A DNA stretch of 64,000 bases from Siphonodentalium dalli. Taxonomy: Eukaryota > Mollusca > Scaphopoda > Gadilida > Siphonodentaliidae. Location: contig CP136068.1 of the NCBI GenBank assembly GCA_032622095.1, positions 183,898,796 through 183,962,795 on the forward strand, in the 5' to 3' direction. This document shows, piece by piece, positions 46,835 through 57,703 of the stretch (positions within the stretch are counted from its first letter, which is position 1; every line of letters starts with the position of its first letter). The position numbers were made by a program, and so were the translations under genes. The notes under the pieces were generated by a model that ran no database searches, had not been told where the DNA came from, and worked only from the letters and a program-made list of their open reading frames with translations.

Positions 46835-48318
46835 TGGCTCGTGATTATTGTAGAATGGGTACATTTTAATGAGTGTGCGAAATTTCAGTACCCATAGTGC
46901 AGTGGAAAGTGCGCACGGGCTCTTGAGGTGGGGTCATGGTGTCATATGAGTGTGCGAAATTTCAGTAACAAGAGTGCAGTGGAAAGTGCGCACGGGCTCT
47001 TAAGGTGTGGTCATGGTGTCACATTGGGTTAAACGAGGTTTCCGTGACTCGTGATGACCCATAATATAGGAGTTCGAACTCCGTGGCTCGTGATTATTGT
47101 AGAGTGGGTACATCTTAATGAGTGTGCGAAATTTCAGTGCCCATAGTGCAGTGGAAAGTGCCCACGGGCTCTAAATGTGGGGTCATTGTGTCATATTGGG
47201 TAAAACTATGTATCCGTGACCCGTGATGACCCAGAATATAGGAGTTCGAACTGCGTGGCTCGTGATTATTGTAGAGTCGGTACATGCCGATGACGTTGCC
47301 AAATTTCAGTTACCATAGTTGAGATGAAAGTTCGCAAGGGTTCATAATGTGGGGTCAGATTTTCCTATTGCGTAAAATTAGGTATCCGTGACCCGTGGTG
47401 ACCCTGAATATGGCAGTGATTATTGTAGATTTGGTATCTGTCGTTATTCATTCCAAATTTCAGGACCAACTGTGGTCCGGAAAATGCACACAATGCACAT
47501 TGGGATAATATATTGATAATAAACGCTCTTTATTGCTAATTGTTAGTGCCTCTTCATGTCATTTGATGTCAACACCACCCTGTTGTGAAATTCACCGCGT
47601 AATTTTCCTTTTGTGTACCACATTGCTTGCATATTTTCTGGGCTGAATAATAAACGCTCTCTGCGTATCGTGCAATTGATTAATACCCCTTTAAGTCATA
47701 TGAGGTCAAATGTGCCTATTCCATAACATTACCCTTGTCAAGTGATTAATCTGTACTAACGTTTCTATATATCGTCTAAGCTTATAATGAACGCTATTTA
47801 TTGTTGTTCATAGTTGCCCCTTTAAGGAGTGTGAGATCAACGGAAACAACCCCATATTACCCAACGGGATAATTTATCCCAGTGTGTCAATTTTCACCTT
47901 CCAGATTGCAACTATTGTTTATATATAATAAATTAATTAGTTAAATTAATTACTATTGCCATTTTAAGACATCTGATATCAACGGGCTACCTGAGTCAAA
48001 TTACCCACATTTTCAAATGTTCAGCTCCGGTGGTTCGCCTATAGCCAAAAAAACAAATATATATATAATTCTTAGTGCCCTTTTAAGACACCCGAGAGCA
48101 ACGGGACCTGTATAATAGCGCTCTCCGTGTAAAATAACATCTATATATGACACCAGAGTCAATAAAACCATGAATACAAGCAATGAATGATATGCCCTCG
48201 CAGTTGATGAGGTCTCGAGAATCAGACTTGTCATTACTTACCACGGAGCCAAGAACGGTAACTCTAGCCGCGCTTGCACGCAGTAGCCGCGCCGCGCCGC
48301 GCCACACAGAGTTGTCTA

Positions 48319-48320
<2 letters not shown>
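46835..48320 (-). repeat. Outer arm of foldback 2, right
   Basis: Mirror of 40178-41660, including the ~165-bp units (46838-47457) and the minus-strand AATAAAGAGCGTTT motif near 47520. It ends CCACACAGAGTTGTCTATCT before the AT microsatellite. Confidence 0.75.

Positions 48321-48321
<1 letters not shown>

Positions 48322-48386
<65 letters not shown>
48322..48386. repeat. (AT)n microsatellite at the right end of foldback 2
   Basis: About 30 AT dinucleotides interrupted once by GC near 48355. Confidence 0.9.
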
Positions 48387-48390
<4 letters not shown>

Positions 48391-49898
48391 CAAGAAGCCA
48401 TAATTAGAATGACAAACCCGTTAGTATATTTTTGTATATATGTATCTTCTGTGTTATTAAACTACTAAAAGGCAGGCTTAATCGCCTATAATTTGTCTTG
48501 TATTTTGTTATGATTGTTGGTTATGCATATATGATGTCTATACTGTGACAAGCAATGTTTATGTGGCTGCTATTAAAATAATATCTGAACTAACATTCTA
48601 CGAGCACTCTGCAACCCCAAAAGACGCATTGAAGTTATAAAAAATACAACTGTGAATACTGACCCAAACTCAATTCAGCTATTTGCACGATGCATGTGGG
48701 ACAAAAAAGAGCGTTCCGTGGTAGTCTATTCCTGATATGGTAGCAATAAAGAGCGTTTGTCTTACTTCTGGCGAAAAGATGAAAGCGGCTTAAAAATGAC
48801 CGTGACTTTGGCAAATGGTTTTATAGCATATGGAGCCGGTATTTCAATATTTCGTTTATTTATCGACCTATCGTATCCGTCGCTCCAAATTACGCAGAAC
48901 AAAATTGGAGGTTCGAATGAGCCATGTCCGTTTAAGTTTGTGTACCAGAGAGGCCCAAACCACTGACCATTTAAAAAAACTCCCTTGGACTTTACATGAA
49001 TATTCCCTGTGGAATATTGCCTGTGTTACGGGGAGAATATATATGTTACATTCTTGACGACCATCGTTACATGATAGAACATGTGAGCACAGCAGCGAAG
49101 TTAATACCACAATAAGCTACTAATATGTCGTAGTTCGAGTTTAACTTGACACTAATTAAATATCGCAGTAGTTCGTACATATTGCAACATGTGTTATTTC
49201 CTAAATTACTGTGGGTTTTCAAATGTCATCATGCTCCAGTAAGGACATAATTATGTGTTACATGATAGACGTAACCTGTACATTTTGGACATTTCTAGTT
49301 CGATGCCGAAGAAGGAAGAGCAGTTTAATGTGATGTGAAACAGTCCGGTAGGGTGATCAAATATAAATGTAGAGTAATCTTGTTCAAAGTAGTTATTTTT
49401 ACAAATATTATACCTAAATGGGCAACACACACCGTCATTCTTATATATTAATTAATTTCAGTGACTGCTGATGGCGAAATCGTTTTCGTTAGTTTATCGC
49501 CGATAGAAGCGTCCCGATTCGAGTAGTAAATATTTACAATTTAGCGTAGTTCAGATAATGTTTTCTACGGAGTGGTACGGTCGATTTGCTTGAAATTTTC
49601 GGTGATGTTAGTAGAATGCTACATTCCCCCAGTTGGCATAGCACCTGAATACTAACTTATCAGTTTCACGCACCCGAACAAGTACATATTATGTCTTTAA
49701 AGATGTGCGCCATATGACCCCTCTGTGTGGTCACACAACTGAGGGCTCTTATTGTTACATGAGAGACGTGTTTTCATAATTGTCTTATTCGGCACAAATC
49801 GCTATGAAGATGTATTACCACACAAAATCAGAAGGAAAATATATGGCTGAAATGAAGCATCCGCCATGACGTGAAGTTTGTGCCGACTACACACAAAC
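48387..49898. other. No supported gene
   Basis: A ~55-bp stretch at 48384-48440 (GCACCAAGAAGCCATAATTA GAATGAC, CCCGTTAGTAT) is repeated at 51857-51911. The AAAGAGCG motif occurs near 48706 and as AATAAAGAGCGTTTGT near 48745. Frames up to 80 codons are not recognisable as genes. Confidence 0.5.
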
Positions 49899-50471
49899 CT
49901 GTGGATGGCCGAGTGGTTAGCGAGTTCAACTACCGACAAGTGGTTTCGCTTGGACCCCGGATCGATTCACCTCGATCCTCGACAAAACAAAAGTCGGGAG
50001 CTCCGAACGTTACTATATAAAGTACCGTGAATGCCTCGCTGAGGTGTCGTGAAGCGGTAATCCTCTCCCGCCCGGTGCCATGTACATGGATTATACTGGT
50101 TTGATCACGCCGTCCCATCGGATGGGGACATAAAATGGCTGTCCAGTGTACAACCATGTGTGCATGATAAAGAACCTTACTGTGGGCAAGGATCCACGGG
50201 TTAATGGCAAACTTTCCTGTCAAAAAATTCCTCCCTTCGGGGCGTAAGTTGGCAGACATTTCAGGAGATGGTGTAATAGAGTTATCTCTCATCTGAGGTG
50301 GAACACACTCAGCTGTGCTATGTATATAGTATATATATATATGCGGTGGTGAGGTTGAAAAGGACATTTCAGATATTGGTGTGGTGGTGGAATACATGGA
50401 ATTACCTGGTTACTCCTAAGTGAGGTTGCTCATATGTGGGCGTAAAGAAGACGTAAGTAAGTAAGTAAGTT
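49899..50471 (+). mobile_element. tRNA-derived SINE with (TAAG)n tail
   Basis: The head has an A box TGGCCGAGTGGTTAGCG (49906-49922), typical of Leu/Ser tRNAs, and a B-box-like GGATCGATTCA (49959-49969). It does not fold as a full functional tRNA and is followed by ~450 bp of non-coding body containing two related segments (GACATTTCAGGAGATGGTGT; GACATTTCAGATATTGGTGT). It ends GTGGGCGTAAAGAAGACGTA and then TAAG repeats (to about 50471). It differs from the SINE at 38875-39333 in head, body and tail. Confidence 0.75.
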
Positions 50472-53282
50472 ACACAATGTATGACCAGTGGAATATTTAC
50501 TAGCGATGTAATTACCAGATACCCCGACGCTTTTAAGAATATGCTACTTCTGCTTCCTTATTATACTAGAAATAATGTTGGGAAATGCAAGGTAGCAGGA
50601 AACACATTCCTTCCAAATAGTTTGAGGATACCTTTTGGATAGCGCATCCATGAGTAGAATGTATGGTGATTCTTGGACCTGTGATCACAAGGGAAGTCAC
50701 TACAGGAAGCTGATACGTATTTCTTTCTCCGGTGCAAACCGAAGTACAAGTTATTGGCCCACTTGTTCTAAGGAAAACATACACTCTTTCAATTCGGAAG
50801 AACTTAAATCTTATCTCCTATATATTTTGAGACTTCCGTATGTATATATATCCTTTATAGACTTGAAAACAGCTCGACCGATTGAGCCCAAACTTGCTAT
50901 CTAAGGGTAAAAAAACCAAGGGAAGTGTCATCGCACCGCTTCTGAGAACGTCCGAGCACTCCTGCACACTTCGCCCAGCCAACGTCGTTGAAATTCATGG
51001 GTTAATGATTAAGGAACGTTCGTATTGCGGGTATAAGATGGATAACTCTAAAATCCATTATTATATTGCGAAAAGCCGACGTCATTACACGTTCTTCGTG
51101 TATTCGGAAAAATATGCATAAATATGTGTTAAAGTGCAGACTAATTCACCACCTTCGTGTAATCAAGAATATGAATCACACCAAAATTAAGCGAATTGTA
51201 TACGGAATGTGCAGATATAAGCTGACATGTACATATAATTCCCCAAATGCTTCAATATCATGACAATCTATTAGTTATTATAACAAAACCCCAAAGTGAT
51301 ATAGGCAACGCGCCAACATCCTATCATTATGAGCAATTTCGTTGTTGCGAAATGGGCCGAACGTTCAATGTAATGTGGACAGTTGGTTTGTGGTTCCGTG
51401 ACCCCGATAACCAGAACTGAGTCGTTTCATAAACAAAATTGAATGTGTAATCAGCATGTCTGTCTGTCCGTCCGTTCGTCCGAGAAGGTTTCTGATTGAT
51501 AACTTCAGTATTAGTTAACTTATTCGAATGTGACATGTCCGTGATATTTCTACAGTGTGAGAGGGAGAGTATAGTAGATCTTAAATTATACAAATTTTTG
51601 TCGGGTTATTTTGTTCACCCAACATGACCTTGAAACGGGTACCCGCAAATGATAGCATGCTGTCGGCGTGCCTGTACGGAGTTACCTTGAAAAACAAAAA
51701 TTAATGGATAGACCAAAGCCATAGGACCAATCCCGCCAGTGGCGGGCTAATCTGCTAGTTTAGTATATTTGGAAAGCGCCATTATATACACTTGAATATG
51801 TATGTTTAATAGAAAGTGTAATCAAAGGTGAACTGAATATCTGACGAATTTCAGGCAAATGCACCAAGAGGCCAGAATTAGAATGACTTACCCGTTAGTA
51901 TCTTTTTGTTAACCTTGTAATTTCTTGTCATGTTCCAATGGGCAGAGTATGCCATACATATCATTGGGCCCTACAAAACATAGTACCCCCACCAAAAAGT
52001 ATTTTACTACACATATAATAATTGGTTGACTTATCAGTTAAACTTGTGTTTATTGAAGGTTATACAAACTTGCAGATAGAATAGAAAACCTGAAAACTCA
52101 TTAGAACGTCAAAATAAAAAAGTGACGAAAAATAAAATGTCATTATGATAACTTACTTACCCTTAAATAATCTGTAACCCCAACCGCTGTCAATCAGACA
52201 TATACACAATTAATTGGCGACATGCACGCTACATATGTATCAATAAACAACCTTCCCTTTTGAGTGCCTTCCTTATACAGCAAAAGTGAGTGATTCATTT
52301 TTGTACCGAAAGTTAGATGCCACGAGTAAATTAGATTATCAAGAGATTCAAAAGCGATGGCTACCCTTAGAAAATGTAATTAATAACAACACTGATTGAC
52401 TTGCTGATATCCACCAACAAAACTAAATTTATACATGTATATACCCCGAATAACACAATTATATACATATAGCCCGGAACCCGAGCCATCTCTCAAATTT
52501 ACATTAATCATTTCTTAACTCGATCATCAAAAAGCCGGCACGAATTTACCTGCGCCAAACTAAACTCTTTATTTTACAGTATTAATGACATTCGTCATTA
52601 AGTGCGCTAACGCTGTGCGCCCAATGGCCAACGGAATAACAATCTATGGATCTCTTTACAAAAACTACACCAACACTATATGGTTCACGTATGATTGTAT
52701 TAATGTCGCCAGTGAGAAAGTAGCCCAAGTGAAATTAACTTGGGGTGTGCAAAAGTGAGTGCTAGATTATAATATTTATCAATGTATTGTTACTATAATG
52801 CTTGTGCTATACTTATGTATGTCTGTCTCATTGTTTTTGTTATATATACTTCCTCAATAAAAAATTAATAATAAAACAAAAAGTAAATTAGATTCATTAA
52901 GATTTACTACCTGCATATATCAATTGTGAATCTGTGATTCTCTTTAGAGTGGATAACGTTATACACATGTTTACTATATGTTTTCTGACCTACGTGTACA
53001 TGTGCATGTACTACTATAACTATATAAATTCCTGACACAATAATGGCAGAAAAAACAATTATTGTGTTCACTGGGCACTCAAAGAAAGAATATACAACAC
53101 TGGAGGATTGCAGTGAAGAGTTCCCTCCTTCCAGGTAGATATTATATTACTTTGAATATATTGGTAAATGTCGATAAATCACCAATGTGCTTGTGCAATA
53201 TGCATAAAGCGGTGGGTTCTGCCAAGCCCATAATGGTAATGTGTTACTTTGTTCAATTAAGACCTACTCAACACAATGTGAA
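50472..53282. other. No supported gene
   Basis: Almost 3 kb of AT-rich sequence with frames below 90 codons and no family resemblance. It contains the second ~55-bp copy at 51857-51911 and a short GTCTGTCTGTCCGTCCGTTC tract near 51461. Confidence 0.5.
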
Positions 53283-53764
53283 AAGGTAACAAAATACAGC
53301 ACTACGATTGTGACATAACATGTACTTTGGTGGGTACAGTGTTCACATTTATCTACGTTACATGGTGTGATTTTTTTTAGAACTGGTGGTGAACGGTGTT
53401 TATTAACTTTATGTAGACATTGAAATTATTCCAAGAAAAATACAAACAATATAACTGAATTGCTTAATATGTCCAGTGTTTGGTTAAATCTATGAGTTGC
53501 CCAATTGAAATTTCGCAACGCGATTGAAACAACCGTGCTAGTCAACACCCATCTTGCAGAGATGTAGCGACAAGGGGTTAATTAGAAATGTCGATTGAGC
53601 GTGTGATAAACCCAACATCACACGTGTATTAATGGCCCAACGTTTATGAGAATCCTGTGGCCGCGTCAGTATAAACGTAGGGTATTTCACTGATCGTGCT
53701 ATCGTGCCATGGCACTCGACGATAAACTGAAACAGGAACACTCATGCAGTGTTGTGTATGTATT
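53283..53764 (+). repeat. ~500-bp repeat, copy 1 of 3
   Basis: Shares with the other two copies the order GATTGTGACATA, CAGTGTTCACA, GGTGTTTATT, CTTAATATGTCCAG, TTGAAATTTCGCAA, GTCAACACCCATCTTGCAG, GAGCGTGTGATAAAC, GATAAACTGA and ACACTCATG. No conserved reading frame; a dispersed or locally duplicated repeat. Confidence 0.7.
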
Positions 53765-53789
53765 TCATACAAACGTGTATCCAGTAATG

Positions 53790-55030
53790 TGGTAGGTAGT
53801 TACTAGGTACAGTGTTGCCATTTCTCTACGTTGCATGGAATGATTTGTTTAGTACTGATACTGATGGTGCATGGTGTTTATTATGCCCCCGATCTCCGAT
53901 GGAGATTTGGGGGTATATAGTGAAGCCCTCCGTCCGTCCGTCCTTCCGTCCTTCCGTCCGTCCTTCCGTCCGTCCTTCCGTCCGTCCGTCCTTCCGTCCG
54001 TCCGTACGAACGTTTCAACTCATAACTTTGGTTTCGCTAACTCAATTCAGTTGATCTTTGGTATGCTAATATATCAGCCGGGGGGACAAGATTTCCCCAT
54101 AACTGCGGTTTCGTCCGCCCATTTTTTCCAGAGTTACGCCCCTTTTTGGACTTAGAAAATTCAGTTTTCTGTGGCATACGAACGTTTCAACTCATAACTT
54201 TGGTTTCGCTAATTCAATTCAGTTGATCTTTGGTATGCCAATAGACCAGCCGGGGGGGGACAAGATTTCCCGATAGCCGTGGTTTCGTCCGCCCATTTTT
54301 TCCAGAGTTACGCCCCTTTTTGGACTTAGAAAATTCAGTTTTCTGCTACTTTTTTTGGTTTCCAGATAATAACTTGATTTTGGATTGTTTATTTGCAAAA
54401 CCCGTTTTTTTGTGTATTACCAATATCGCAATACAGGTCAAGGTAAAATTTCAGCTCAGCTTTGTGAGAGTTATGACCCTTTTTCGACTTAAAAAATTCT
54501 TCTTTTTTTTTTAGAAAATTCAGTTTTCCTTCTATTTTTGTGGCACCAGACCAAATTTGAAGCTGATATAGAACAACATGTGGCATTTTTATAGCGCTTA
54601 ACCAGAAAGTTTCTCTGATTGTACAGTCGGGGGCGTTACCTCCGCCCAGCGGTGCACTTGTTAAATTTAAGTAGACAGTTTTAATGGTCCCAATGCCCAT
54701 ACAACAATGTCACTAAAATGCTTAAAATGTCTAGTATTTTGGTTAAATTTATGAGTTGCCAACTTGAAATTTCGCAATCGATTGAAGGCACCCTTGTTTT
54801 AGTCAACACCCATATTGCAGTGGTGTAGATACATGGGGTCAGCTATATATGTCGGTTGAGCGTGTGGTAAACACTAGCACGTGTGTTTTAATGGCCGAAA
54901 GATGATGACACTCATGCGATCACGCAAGTATATAACACGTAAGGTATTTCACTGATCCTGCTATCCTTAGGTCATGGCACTAATCCGATAAACTGACACT
55001 GACGACAGAAACACACTCATGATGTTTGGT
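53790..55030 (+). repeat. ~500-bp repeat, copy 2, split by an insertion
   Basis: The left part (53790-53882: GTACAGTGTTGCCATTTCTC through GTGTTTATTATG) and the right part (54663-55030: TTTAAGTAGACAG through AACACACTCATG) together correspond to copy 1. The ~780-bp element at 53883-54662 sits exactly where copy 1 reads GTTTATTAACTTTATGTAGA, which shows that this element inserted into a pre-existing repeat. Confidence 0.7.
53883..54662 (+). mobile_element. Insertion with (TCCG)n tract and a 171-bp internal duplication
   Basis: Starts with a small hairpin (ATGCCCCCGATCTCCGATGG AGATTTGGGGG) and a TCCGTCCGTCCTTCCG-type tract (53927-54004). Two direct copies of a ~171-bp segment follow (from 54006 and 54177: ACGAACGTTTCAACTCATAA...GAGTTACGCCCCTTTTTGGA...). 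It ends GTCGGGGGCGTTACCTCCGC CCAGCGGTGCACTTG near 54660. I recall similar TCCG-plus-CAACTCATAACTTTGG sequences as abundant in bivalve genomes. It is bounded by flanks matching an empty copy at 53283-53764. The transposition mechanism is unknown. Confidence 0.65.
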
Positions 55031-55057
55031 GTATATAAGTTGTCGCCCGGTGTCGAG

Positions 55058-55163
55058 GGAGACATTGAGATTTGTCACCCGCGCGAGAACGGAATGTCTC
55101 CCGATGAGCGCAGCTCCGAGGGAGACATTCCGTTCTCGAGCGGGTGACAAATCTCGATGTCTC
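55058..55163. repeat. Hairpin repeat, GGGCGACAAATC family, copy 2
   Basis: Arms GGAGACATTGAGATTTGTCA...ACGGAATGTCTCCC (left) and GGGAGACATTCCGTTCTCGA...TGACAAATCTCGATGTCTCC (right) surround a ~17-base loop. Followed by CAACTGTTTTGTTATC, which also flanks copy 1 (minus strand near 541-560). Confidence 0.75.
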
Positions 55164-56339
55164 CAGAGAAGAAGGGCAACAACTGTTTTGTTATCCGATT
55201 ATACCACAGAAAAAAATCCTTGCCATCCACACGCACGATGTTGCATTGAGTCACGGGTGCTTTCTTTGCCGATTATGTATATTTTCAGTAACAACTTATC
55301 GTCCTATAGGATTGCTGTCCCATAAACGATAAGTCAAGCCGTTAAGTGTTTGTTAATCAGCGTTTATTTACGATCATTTTGGTGGTTAAATCGTCAATAT
55401 CGGTCCATGCAATGTAAACCAATAAGCCATATAGATATGTTATCGCCTTCTGCAATGTGGCATATTCAATGTCGTCTTGTGCGCGGAATTCACTCGCGAT
55501 GTTCATCTCATAACGGTATTCCCGAAAGCTATTGGGAAGTTGTCGATTTCATTAATGTACATTCATATGTGTCAGTGCTCCCAAGTACATGGCGATCCTC
55601 ACATAAAATACTTCTATGATCATATTGCAGACATCGCGGAGCGGTCTGATATCATGGATAAGCTACAGTACCATTCATTCGCGACAAACGTATATATGCA
55701 TTACGTTGTCCATCAGCAAACATTTATAACCAACCCTCGAGGGTTCCACTCTATCAATCTTACACCTTAATGTCGACATGAACATATTGAATCACCGAGG
55801 TGTTTCGATGTAAACAAAATACATAATAATGCTTGTCCGATAAAAGTATCAACTTAAAAGTTCGAATTTTAGTGTTCACTAAATATATGCAAATAGCAAA
55901 CACCACAACTGGTTTTTTTTTTGCGAATCCGTGGGGTATATAAGATTTATGATTTTAGTACGTCGTAGTGATGTGAAATAGATGAGTTACTGCAGTGTGT
56001 GTTTGGAGATATTCTTGCAATATAACATCAGGCGGGCGACAAAAACAATGTCTCCCGGCTCAGCGGGCGACAGTGTGATTTGTCGCCCGGCACGTGCCAG
56101 TACATAGGCCAATCAGAAGGGTCGAAAATAGGGAGGATGGTAACACACACTATGGCATACAATAAAGTCTGCTAATGTGTAAATCATGGTTATTTCTTAA
56201 TTGCACAATTCGTTCCATACTTGGGATATGTCAATATTCCGGAAGATGCGCCCATGTGGTTACGAAGCTGATCAACACATCATGGCAAAACGACTGAAGG
56301 TCCTTTGTTGATGCAGTTGCACAGTGTAAACATGATTGA
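55164..56339. other. No supported gene; fragment of the GGGCGACA hairpin family at 56031-56099
   Basis: GGCGGGCGACAAAAACAATG, GTCTCCCGGCTC and GATTTGTCGCCCGGCACGTG near 56034-56097 resemble arms of the 551-674 and 55058-55163 repeats but with a poor stem. Two overlapping frames (55350-55770) are not recognisable. Confidence 0.5.
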
Positions 56340-56925
56340 TGTGGTAACGCAATGTAAACAAAATAAATACACAGCCTCACGATTGTGACATACCCAGTAA
56401 ATGTTCACAGTGTTCTCAGCACTACCTGTTATGGTTGTGATTTGGTATTGATGATGATTGTTTATTTGTATAATATTTACAAGATTATGACAATGGTGAT
56501 AATAAACAAACATGATATTATACAGGAGCGACATGGCCCAGATGGGCCGTCTTCCTGTCGCCCCTACGTATACAAATATTGATAGTGTGGGGTGTCTAAA
56601 CTTTAACCTGATAGGGCAGTTATCCCAAGACAAATACCAACAATATCATTAAAATGCTTAACATATCCAGTTTCTAACTTGAAATGTCGCGATTCCATTG
56701 CAGTACAGTGTTAAGCAACACACATGTTGCAAGGATATACAAGGGGGGGGGGGGTTGGTCAGTTAAAAGATGGTGGTCGATCGTGTGATAAACACAGAAC
56801 TGCCCATGTGTTTTACTTGCGGACATGTTATGACACCCCTGCGATCGCGGAAGGATATTTGGCAGGTCAAGCTATCATTACGCCATTGCAAGTGTCTGTT
56901 AAACTGACGACATGAACACACACAT
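56340..56925 (+). repeat. ~500-bp repeat, copy 3 of 3
   Basis: The most diverged copy: CACGATTGTGACATACCCAG, TGTTCACAGTGTTC, AAAATGCTTAACATATCCAG, TTGAAATGTCGCGATTC, GATCGTGTGATAAACACAGA, CCTGCGATCGCGGAAGGATA, GTTAAACTGACGACATGAAC. It carries a G11 run near 56744 that is absent from the others. Confidence 0.6.
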
Positions 56926-57053
56926 TTAATTTTATTTAATATATATTTAAGCGTGTGATATATGCAAATACCGTATATTGGCTTATATTTACATACCCCT
57001 AATATCTCTTCCGATTTCCCCATAGCGTTACGGTAGACACGCCCCCTTATGCA

Positions 57054-57121
57054 ATGCGTTCATAAACCTATGAACGTAACGTGACGTCACTTCCAATGTC
57101 GTTCATAGGTTTATGAACACA
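57054..57121. promoter_or_regulatory. Palindrome enclosing a CRE-like TGACGTCA
   Basis: GCGTTCATAAACCTATGAAC and CGTTCATAGGTTTATGAAC are inverted, with AACGTGACGTCACTTCC between them. TGACGTCA is the full CREB/ATF consensus and ACTTCC fits an ETS core. It lies about 580 bp upstream of the Crypton start codon. A regulatory role is inference; it may simply be another small foldback repeat. Confidence 0.4.
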
Positions 57122-57703
57122 TTGGTCCCGGAAATCACCGAACATAACCGAGGACGATCGCGTGAAATTTCAAGTAGAAGCGCCGGCGAAAATAATTGGG
57201 CGCATTTGCGCAAACGCGCATTTAGGTCGATCAGCCGGTATTTATTTATGTCCCAGAGCCGATGCATTCCAACGCAACATTTCTTGGCCTAGTTTCAATA
57301 CAATTGCGCCCGACACATGAATTGTCTTCCAAAATACCACATAGTAACACAATTCCCCAATACAAACAAAATGTACACATGCACTAAAAACTCGCGACAG
57401 TTCTATTATAGAAGTTAAAGTACCGATAAGCGAATAAAGTACTCGCAGTGTATTTGCTCCAGTGACCTACTCATTGGACGCAAATATGAAATGAAATAAT
57501 CCCAATTACCTTACATAATACGGCGGTTTTGCATTAAAAATACCGAAAATAAAGCGAAATATTGGAAACACTATCGTTATTTTATAGCATAATCACACTA
57601 AAATGTAGATAATTATGCATTTATTACCAATAAGTAACTTTGTTGCACTGAGTAAGTAGGCCTATATTTTGTAAACAAACAGACGACACAAAAAAATAAA
57701 AAC
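57122..57703. other. Upstream region of the Crypton gene, no gene
   Basis: Likely holds the 5' end and promoter of the recombinase gene, but no TATA box or splice pattern is convincing. Confidence 0.4.

Larger units (their letters stand above)
40133..48386. mobile_element. Giant foldback element 2, 8.2 kb
   Basis: Positions x and 88498-x are complementary from about 40178/48320 inward across ~1.5 kb of non-tandem arm (40178-41660; 46838-48320), then across ~175-bp tandem repeats that flip orientation at about 44390. Arm-to-arm differences are rare (for example ACCCGTTGATATC versus GATATCAACGGGCTACC). Both outer ends run into an AT microsatellite (40143-40177; 48322-48386). There is no gene of useful length inside. 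The plan matches foldback element 1 but the sequence does not. An alternative is an inverted duplication of a local satellite, or an assembly fold at a palindrome. Confidence 0.75.

Noticed and set aside
49906-49980. A Leu/Ser-type tRNA gene
   Set aside because: The A and B boxes are present, but the sequence does not give a full cloverleaf and continues into a SINE body with a TAAG tail.
55350-55770. Two overlapping plus-strand frames of 89 and 97 codons
   Set aside because: Different frames of the same sequence, neither with recognisable motifs; not supportable as exons.
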